Part shown: positions 14,249-18,456 of the stretch, one piece after another
Position numbering within the stretch: the stretch's first letter is position 1
How the letters are laid out: each line of letters starts with the position of its first letter
Assembly (NCBI GenBank): GCA_964502465.1
Contig: CAZCWX010000089.1
Coordinates: 1-18,456 of the forward strand
Length of the DNA stretch: 18,456 nucleotides
Direction of reading: 5' to 3'
Origin: CAZCWX01 sp964502465
GTDB lineage: Bacteria; Desulfobacterota; Binatia; Bin18
The notes under the pieces: model-generated
The model's database searches: none
What the model was told of the DNA's origin: nothing
What the model saw: only the letters and a program-made list of their open reading frames with translations
Translations under genes and position numbers: made by a program

Positions 14249-14518
14249 TTACGGGGAACCACGGAACAGCCCTGGGAGCGAGGCCGGTACCGACCGTGCT
14301 TCTTGCATCTGTTGTTCAAGCAGTTCAATATGGCGTCGCAAGAGCAGATCTCGATTGCGCAATATCTCAACCGCTTCAGGCGTAAGGCCGACCACTGCCT
14401 GCGCATCGCACGGGGCGACATAAGCCACCTCTGGCAGAGCGGGACGTTGGGGTAGGGCAACCGCCCCCAACGAACAGCCGGACATGAACAGAGACAACAT
14501 CACCAACCCCTCTCTCAT
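14249..14518 (-). CDS. Small putative lipoprotein with a C-terminal helix, function unknown
   Basis: From the ATG at 14516-14518 the protein has 89 residues: a short signal sequence (MREGLVMLSLFMSGCS) with a plausible lipobox MSGC, putting the lipidated cysteine at C15. A proline-rich linker follows, then a charged helix with coiled-coil character (about 46-75, TPEAVEILRNRDLLLRRHIE). A strong GAGGAG lies five bases before this ATG; the frame extends 36 bases further upstream but that would bury the signal sequence. It lies 62 bases ahead of hisI on the same strand and is divergent from lpxD. No family was recognised; it could be an envelope structural lipoprotein. Confidence 0.62.
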   Translation of the reverse strand: MREGLVMLSLFMSGCSLGAVALPQRPALPEVAYVAPCDAQAVVGLTPEAVEILRNRDLLLRRHIELLEQQMQEARSVPASLPGLFRGSP

Positions 14519-14627
14519 ATGCGCTCCTCTGCCATAACTCACAACCTGCAGCATAGTCGTTCTCTTGGGACTCTGCTACATATGGCACCGACTGGAGCTG
14601 CACAAGCCAGAGAAGAGAGAAACAGAG

Positions 14628-15659
14628 ATGAGGAAACTAATTGAAATTGCTCAGCAGCTCAACTGCGAGCTGCGGGGGGATGGCGAGCTTGTCATTGCTG
14701 GGGTCTCGAGCCTTGATCAGGCTGGACCTGATGATCTGACATTTGTTGCCAATAAGAAATACCTTGCGAAGTTGTCGCAAACGAAAGCAGCAGCAGTGAT
14801 CCTTGCGCACGATGATCCTGAGGTGAACCTCCCTTCGTTGCGGACCAAGACTCCTTACCTTGCGTTTGCACGAGCTTTGGAACTCTTTTATCCACCCTGC
14901 CTCCCGCCAGAAGGAGTCCATCCCACTGCTGTCGTGTCGCCCAAGGCTCAGGTTGGGGCCCACGTGTCAATTGGACCATATACGGTAATCGGAGACGACG
15001 TGGTCATTGGTGCGTATGCCCGCATCTTCGCCCATGTGGTGATTTATCCCAACGTCCATATTGGCGACCAGTTTACCGCGCATGCTGGGGTGGTCATTCG
15101 TGAAGGGACATGGATTGGTGATCGAGTCACTCTTCAGAATGGGGTGGTGATTGGAGGAGACGGATTCGGCTATGTGCCTCTTCCTGACGGAGTAGCCTAC
15201 AAGATTCCGCAGACCGGTACGGTGATGCTAGAGGACGACGTGGAAATCGGAGCCAACACCACTATTGACCGAGCCACAGTAGGGACCACAGTAATCCGCC
15301 GCGGAGCGAAGATCGATAACCTTGTCATGATCGGGCATGGTTGTGAAGTAGGGGAAGGGGCGCTGCTGGCTGCACAGGTTGGGTTGTCAGGGAGTACCAA
15401 GTTAGAAGCGCGGGTACAAATGGGAGGACAGGTTGGTACGGCTGGGCATCTGACTGTGGGTAAGAATACCATGGTTGCCGCCCAGAGTGGTATTCCGAAC
15501 GATGTGCCAGCCAACAGCGTCGTAGGCGGTTATCCAGCGGTGGACATTTTCTCATGGCGTCGCTATGCTGCTGCCCTGCCAAAGTTACCTGCGATGCTCC
15601 GCCGACTACGGCGGGTTGAAAGAATGCTTGGCGTTCGGGAGGAACGTCTAGAAGAGTAG
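14628..15659 (+). CDS. lpxD: UDP-3-O-(3-hydroxyacyl)glucosamine N-acyltransferase (LpxD)
   Basis: A 343-residue cytoplasmic enzyme that adds the second hydroxyacyl chain in lipid A synthesis, using an acyl-ACP donor. The N-terminal UDP-binding domain (about 1-100) is followed by a left-handed beta helix of hexapeptide repeats (about 100-300) and a C-terminal helix. The catalytic histidine is H237 in NLVMIGHGCEVG; GGDGFGYVP (177-184 region) and NTTIDRATVG are typical. The ATG at 14628 is chosen for the family N-terminus; an in-frame start at 14565 would add 21 odd residues. The usual neighbours (bamA, skp, fabZ, lpxA) are absent, so it stands outside the normal lpx operon, 39 bases ahead of a sigma factor gene. 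Confidence 0.96.
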   Translation: MRKLIEIAQQLNCELRGDGELVIAGVSSLDQAGPDDLTFVANKKYLAKLSQTKAAAVILAHDDPEVNLPSLRTKTPYLAFARALELFYPPCLPPEGVHPTAVVSPKAQVGAHVSIGPYTVIGDDVVIGAYARIFAHVVIYPNVHIGDQFTAHAGVVIREGTWIGDRVTLQNGVVIGGDGFGYVPLPDGVAYKIPQTGTVMLEDDVEIGANTTIDRATVGTTVIRRGAKIDNLVMIGHGCEVGEGALLAAQVGLSGSTKLEARVQMGGQVGTAGHLTVGKNTMVAAQSGIPNDVPANSVVGGYPAVDIFSWRRYAAALPKLPAMLRRLRRVERMLGVREERLEE

Positions 15660-15698
15660 CGGTCGCTTTGACCGCCCTCACTCTCGACAGACCATCCT

Positions 15699-16304
15699 GT
15701 GGCACGGGTGAAACATCCATCCTCTTCATCGTCCCGTATCACAGAGCAGGAGGATCATGCTCTGCTCGACGCCATAGCGCGCCGCACCCAGGAAGCCCTC
15801 GAGCGTTTGTACGAGAAATATCAGGTTATGGTGTACCATCTTGCTTACAAGATACTCAATAACCGTGAGAGTGCCGAAGAGGTGGTGTATGAGGTATTCT
15901 GGCAGGTCTGGCGCGAAGCGGAACGCTATGATGCCCAGCGTGGCAGTGTTGGTGCCTGGTTAGCAACTGTCGCCCGCAGTCGCGCAATCGATGCCTTACG
16001 TGCGCGGAGGGGCAATCCAATAGCCGAAGAAGATATCGCTGCCTTCGCGGTTGCGACAGATCCGACCGACAACCCAGAAGCAGTGGTAAGCCTTGAACAA
16101 CGAGCATTCCTGGTGCGCAATGCCTTAGCGAGCCTTTCTCTGGAACAGCGTGCGGCTGTCGAATTGTCATTCTTCAGTGGGTTAACCCATGCAGAGATTG
16201 CCGAACGCCTGGCCGAACCGCTCGGTACGGTGAAGACCCGCATTCGATCAGCCATGTTCAAAATACGCGAGCGGTTACGCCCGCTTCTCGGTGGTGACCG
16301 ATGA
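15699..16304 (+). CDS. ECF-family RNA polymerase sigma factor (SigK-like)
   Basis: A 201-residue sigma factor with region 2 at about 33-104 (YEKYQVMVYHLAYKILNN, then VYEVFWQVWREAERYD and WLATVARSRAIDALR) and region 4 at about 138-193 (LASLSLEQRAAVELSFFSGLTHAEIAERL, with GTVKTRIRSAMFKIRE as recognition helix). It resembles SigK/ECF19-type factors, which are paired with RskA-type anti-sigma factors, as here. The start is GTG at 15699; no good ribosome-binding site is seen, and a second GTG at 15708 is possible. Its stop overlaps the anti-sigma ATG (ATGA at 16301-16304), so the pair is made together. Free of its partner it should direct polymerase to its own promoters. Confidence 0.93.
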   Translation: MARVKHPSSSSSRITEQEDHALLDAIARRTQEALERLYEKYQVMVYHLAYKILNNRESAEEVVYEVFWQVWREAERYDAQRGSVGAWLATVARSRAIDALRARRGNPIAEEDIAAFAVATDPTDNPEAVVSLEQRAFLVRNALASLSLEQRAAVELSFFSGLTHAEIAERLAEPLGTVKTRIRSAMFKIRERLRPLLGGDR

Positions 16305-17449
16305 ACCACCAGGAAATCCAAGAGCTGCTTCCGCTCCATGTCCTGGGTGGACTCGATGACGAATCTACTCTGACGGTTGAACGCCACTTGGCAGACCCTT
16401 GTGACGTGTGTGCTGCTGAGTTGCGTGAGTGGCAGGAAGTTGTTGGATTTATTCCCTTGGGCTTCATCCCAGATGGACCGCGCGCGGCGGTAAAAGAGCG
16501 ATTGATGACGCAAGTCCGTCAAGACCACGCCTCGCGGGTTATTCCTTTCCGACCGCGACGCTGGCGGTCTTCTTGGATAACGCTGCCTTTGGCTGCGGCT
16601 GCCGCTTTGTTCCTGGCAATTGGCGGACTCCAGTATCAGGAGGCAATGCAGACTGCTGCTGAGCAGGCAACGCAAACCGAGACCCTGGCTACGCTCCTTG
16701 CGCAAGAACAGGAAAAACTCGCGGGCCGTGAGGCTGAGATTCAGCAACTCAGTGCTCAGATGAAGGAGCAACAAATGCTGACAGAGGAAAAAACCCAGGC
16801 CCTGGCTCAACTCGAGACTTCTCTGACCGAACAACGACAGCTCGCCCTCCTGCGTGAACAAGAACTCGCACGTAGACAAGGAGAGATCACGCAAGGACGA
16901 ATGACGACAACAACGTATGAACGCGAAGTGGCAGATCTGCGGGCTGAAGTCACCCGCCAGCGCGAAACCCTAGTCGGCAAAGAGCGAGAGATCCAGGAAA
17001 TCCGAGCGGCTCTCGCCCAGCAACGGCTGCTGGTCGAAGCGAGCGTGCGCGAAGCCGAACAGGTGCGGGATGCTTTGGCTCGTCAACGCGGGGTCATTGA
17101 AGTATTGACCGCGCCGGGACTGAATATTGAATATCTGCGGCGGGCAAAACGCGGAGTAGAAGCCCAAGGCCATGTCTTATGGAACGAGCGGAGAAAAACG
17201 TGGCTGTTCTATGCTTTTGGCCTTCCTCAGCCGCCTGCGGGGAAAGAGTATCAGGTGTGGTTTATGACTGAGAGGGAGGGGCCGGTGAGTGCAGGGCTTT
17301 TTATGCCAGACCAGACTGGCACCGGTTCAGTCCTTGCTGCGCCTCCTTCGAAACTCTTTGGGAAAATTACGGCTACTGCTGTGACGCTCGAACCGGCTGG
17401 TGGACTGCCAAAGCCTTCTGGCGAGATGTACTTACGCGGATCGTTGTAG
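16301..17449 (+). CDS. RskA-like membrane anti-sigma factor with long periplasmic coiled coil
   Basis: A 382-residue protein. The cytoplasmic N-terminus has a zinc-anti-sigma-like helix set with H29-L-A-D-P-C34-D-V-C37, an Hx4Cx2C variant of the usual Hx3Cx2C. One membrane span follows (about 92-110). A heptad-rich segment of about 150 residues (about 113-265, rich in Gln, Glu, Ala, Leu and Arg) is predicted as a coiled coil. The end (about 268-382) matches the RskA C-terminal domain, with GKEYQVWFMTEREGPVSAGLF as its core. RskA proteins hold the sigma factor at the membrane until cut by proteases. Typical members are near 230 residues, so the extra length is the coiled coil. It is coupled to the sigma gene. 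Confidence 0.88.
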   Translation: MNHQEIQELLPLHVLGGLDDESTLTVERHLADPCDVCAAELREWQEVVGFIPLGFIPDGPRAAVKERLMTQVRQDHASRVIPFRPRRWRSSWITLPLAAAAALFLAIGGLQYQEAMQTAAEQATQTETLATLLAQEQEKLAGREAEIQQLSAQMKEQQMLTEEKTQALAQLETSLTEQRQLALLREQELARRQGEITQGRMTTTTYEREVADLRAEVTRQRETLVGKEREIQEIRAALAQQRLLVEASVREAEQVRDALARQRGVIEVLTAPGLNIEYLRRAKRGVEAQGHVLWNERRKTWLFYAFGLPQPPAGKEYQVWFMTEREGPVSAGLFMPDQTGTGSVLAAPPSKLFGKITATAVTLEPAGGLPKPSGEMYLRGSL

Positions 17450-17773
17450 TGAAAAAGGGAAAGCGAAGAGCACAGAACGCAGGCGGTCTGGGTCAAGGTC
17501 TAAGGCGAGGCAGATGTTCTCAAACGAGAAGGGCCATGACCGATCCTGATCCAGCATCCAGCCTCGGGCTGCGTGAAAGGCAGGCCAGCTCTGTGCTCCC
17601 CGACCATCACGGTAGCGCTCTATACAGCCGATCGCGTCCATAAGTACGGCACGCATCAGCCGTTTTTCTGCTTGTTGATAGTGCAGTTGCGCCAAAAACG
17701 GGAGCAGCGACGGCTGTCGTTCCGTCATGTGAAAGGCAGAAGATAGGGTGCCGTTCCAAGTGTGAGTTCTCAT
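17432..17773 (-). CDS. Conserved-looking 113-residue protein, function unknown
   Basis: From the ATG at 17771-17773 the protein has 113 residues, with GAGG eight bases upstream. The central helix-rich part (LAQLHYQQAEKRLMRAVLMDAIGCIERY) leads into W80-P-F-S-F-E-N-I-C-L-A-L-D-L-D-P-D-R-L-R, a pattern I associate with a small uncharacterised family in deltaproteobacterial and acidobacterial genomes, though I cannot name it. No signal peptide or membrane span is seen, so it is probably cytoplasmic and acts as a small regulator or adaptor, as an inference. The frame stays open upstream to 18082, but that part is low-complexity and unlike coding sequence. Its stop overlaps the end of the convergent anti-sigma gene by 18 bases. 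Confidence 0.7.
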   Translation of the reverse strand: MRTHTWNGTLSSAFHMTERQPSLLPFLAQLHYQQAEKRLMRAVLMDAIGCIERYRDGRGAQSWPAFHAARGWMLDQDRSWPFSFENICLALDLDPDRLRSVLFAFPFSLQRSA

Positions 17774-18097
17774 CAGCGGGTACCTCGCTGCCTGAATTAC
17801 GAACGCAAATATGGCTTGGATGTCAGCGCACCTGAGGGGGATCAACCGCATGCCCTGACCACCCCCGCCAGGCTGGGAGGCGAGCGAAACTCCGTTCCCT
17901 GGCCAATCCCCAAAGAGGATTGCCCCTTTTGTCCTTTGACAGAGAGTATACAAAGGAACATAATGTGCAGTAAGGCATAGTCGGGAGCGATCTGAGGGGG
18001 GGAGAGGTGCTGTGAGCACCAACCGTAGCCGAATGTTCTCCCCGCTACCCCGGAGGCGATAACGTCTGCATTCGGCTTCCATAAGGAGGGAGGGGCA
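17774..18097 (+). other. Non-coding region between the 113-residue gene and the DUF4331 gene
   Basis: This stretch of 324 bases must hold two divergent promoters. No convincing sigma70 pair was found in either direction. GGAAC at 17955-17959 on the plus strand is the kind of -35 core used by ECF sigma factors, with TAGTC about 17 bases downstream, but this is too weak to call. The right half contains several inverted repeats (see the leader entry). Confidence 0.5.
17999..18076 (+). promoter_or_regulatory. Structured leader before the DUF4331 gene, possible pseudoknot
   Basis: Three pairings are visible on the plus strand. GGGGAGA (17999-18005) pairs with TCTCCCC (18037-18043) over seven bases. 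Stacked directly inside it, GGTGCT (18006-18011) pairs with AGCACC (18015-18020) around a GTG loop. GCCGAATG (18028-18035), left single-stranded in that structure, is an exact complement of CATTCGGC (18069-18076) downstream, which would make a pseudoknot ending seven bases before the ribosome-binding site at 18083-18090. It matches no riboswitch class I recognise. It could control translation of the downstream gene, or be an operator or chance. Confidence 0.35.
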
Positions 18098-18456
18098 GTG
18101 AACCGATTTCTTTCTGTCGTGGCATTAGCGCTCATGGTCCTACCAGGGCCGTCGACCGTTTTAGTCGAGGCTGCTGATCACCGCGAGGCTCCGCTGATAG
18201 ACGCAGAACCTCCAGCCGACATTACTGATGTGTATGCTTTTCTTGACCCAAACGATCCTTCGCGCCTGGTGATGGCTATGGGGGTGAATTCGTTTGCTGT
18301 CCCTGCGGTTTCTGGGAGCTACTTTTTCGAGCCAGGCCTCCTGTATCAATTCAAGATCGACAACACTGGTGATGCGAGGGAAGATTGGGTAGTTCAGTTT
18401 GTATTCTTCGGTACTGGCTCCTCTCAACAAGTGAGGGTTTTGGGGCCTTTTCAGCC
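18098..18456 (+). CDS. DUF4331 family exported protein, N-terminal part, 3' end outside window
   Basis: The frame from GTG 18098 stays open to the window edge (119 full codons). It begins with a signal peptide (about 1-26, MNRFLSVVALALMVLPG, cleavage probably after VEA), then ADHREAPLIDAEPPADITDVYAFLDPND, the hallmark N-terminus of DUF4331 proteins (S/ADHR-AP, D-tDvYaF). These are exported beta-rich proteins of unknown function. An excellent AAGGAGGG at 18083-18090 with seven-base spacing fixes the start. It follows the ECF sigma/anti-sigma pair across the 113-residue gene and may be among its targets, which is a guess. The rest lies beyond the edge. Confidence 0.88.
   Translation, partial: MNRFLSVVALALMVLPGPSTVLVEAADHREAPLIDAEPPADITDVYAFLDPNDPSRLVMAMGVNSFAVPAVSGSYFFEPGLLYQFKIDNTGDAREDWVVQFVFFGTGSSQQVRVLGPFQ

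Noticed and set aside
15659..15675. Hairpin GCGGTC-GCTTT-GACCGC just after lpxD, considered as a terminator.
   Set aside because: The six-base stem has no following T-run, so it is not an intrinsic terminator by sequence.
15926..16894. 322-codon open frame on the minus strand across the sigma and anti-sigma genes.
   Set aside because: Leu/Ser/Arg-rich translation is the mirror of the coiled-coil coding sequence; it has no domain and crosses two well-supported genes.
17774..18082. N-terminal extension of the 113-residue protein up to an ATG at 18082.
   Set aside because: The extra 103 residues are low-complexity and lack family character; a ribosome-binding site and start at 17773 fit better, and the leader of the DUF4331 gene occupies this DNA.
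18020..18090. CCCCGCTACCCCGG on the plus strand, rc resembling part of a c-di-GMP-I (GEMM) riboswitch.
   Set aside because: The conserved GCACAGGGCAAACC core is missing and no minus-strand gene starts close downstream.

Overview
The window is bacterial and dense with genes. It suggests a Gram-negative aerobe: lpxD makes a lipid A precursor, and a complete A1-type heme-copper cytochrome c oxidase operon fills the centre. The mix (duplicated subunit III, DUF420, DUF983, an RskA-type anti-sigma factor, DUF4331, long-form HisG) resembles uncultured deltaproteobacterial, Binatota or Tectomicrobia-like genomes. That placement is inferred from gene content, not from a phylogeny.

Layout. 1-1950 (minus): the start of a beta-ketoacyl-ACP synthase, a single-domain response regulator with a good promoter, and an EamA/DMT transporter. 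1994-2065 (minus): tRNA-Arg(CCG). 2179-4321 (plus): a coupled trio of a DUF983 zinc-ribbon membrane protein, an ABC ATPase and an ABC-2 permease, running convergently into the oxidase operon. 4373-11957 (minus): an eleven-gene oxidase operon in the order subunit II, subunit I, heme A synthase (ctaA), heme O synthase (ctaB/cyoE), a 38-residue membrane peptide, a second subunit III, a small CxxC membrane protein, subunit III, subunit IV, SCO copper chaperone, and DUF420 (CtaM-like). Stop and start codons overlap or nearly touch throughout. The operon therefore holds the catalytic core, heme A synthesis and copper delivery; no Cox11-type CtaG and no cytochrome c gene are present here.

12163-12824 (plus): divergent from the oxidase operon, a 60-residue single-span membrane protein and a ferredoxin with four Cx2Cx2Cx3C motifs, ended by a clear intrinsic terminator. 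12928-14518 (minus): long-form hisG, hisI and a small putative lipoprotein. 14628-17449 (plus): lpxD, then an ECF sigma factor translationally coupled to an RskA-like anti-sigma factor whose periplasmic part carries an unusually long coiled coil. 17432-17773 (minus): a small unrecognised acidic/aromatic protein. 18098 to the end (plus): the start of an exported DUF4331 protein behind a leader with several possible helices, one of which would form a pseudoknot.

No CRISPR array, insertion sequence, prophage or other mobile element was seen. The less ordinary items are the 38-residue peptide and CxxC protein inside the oxidase operon, the divergence of the two subunit III copies, the tetracluster ferredoxin pair, the coiled-coil anti-sigma factor, and the structured leader before the DUF4331 gene.
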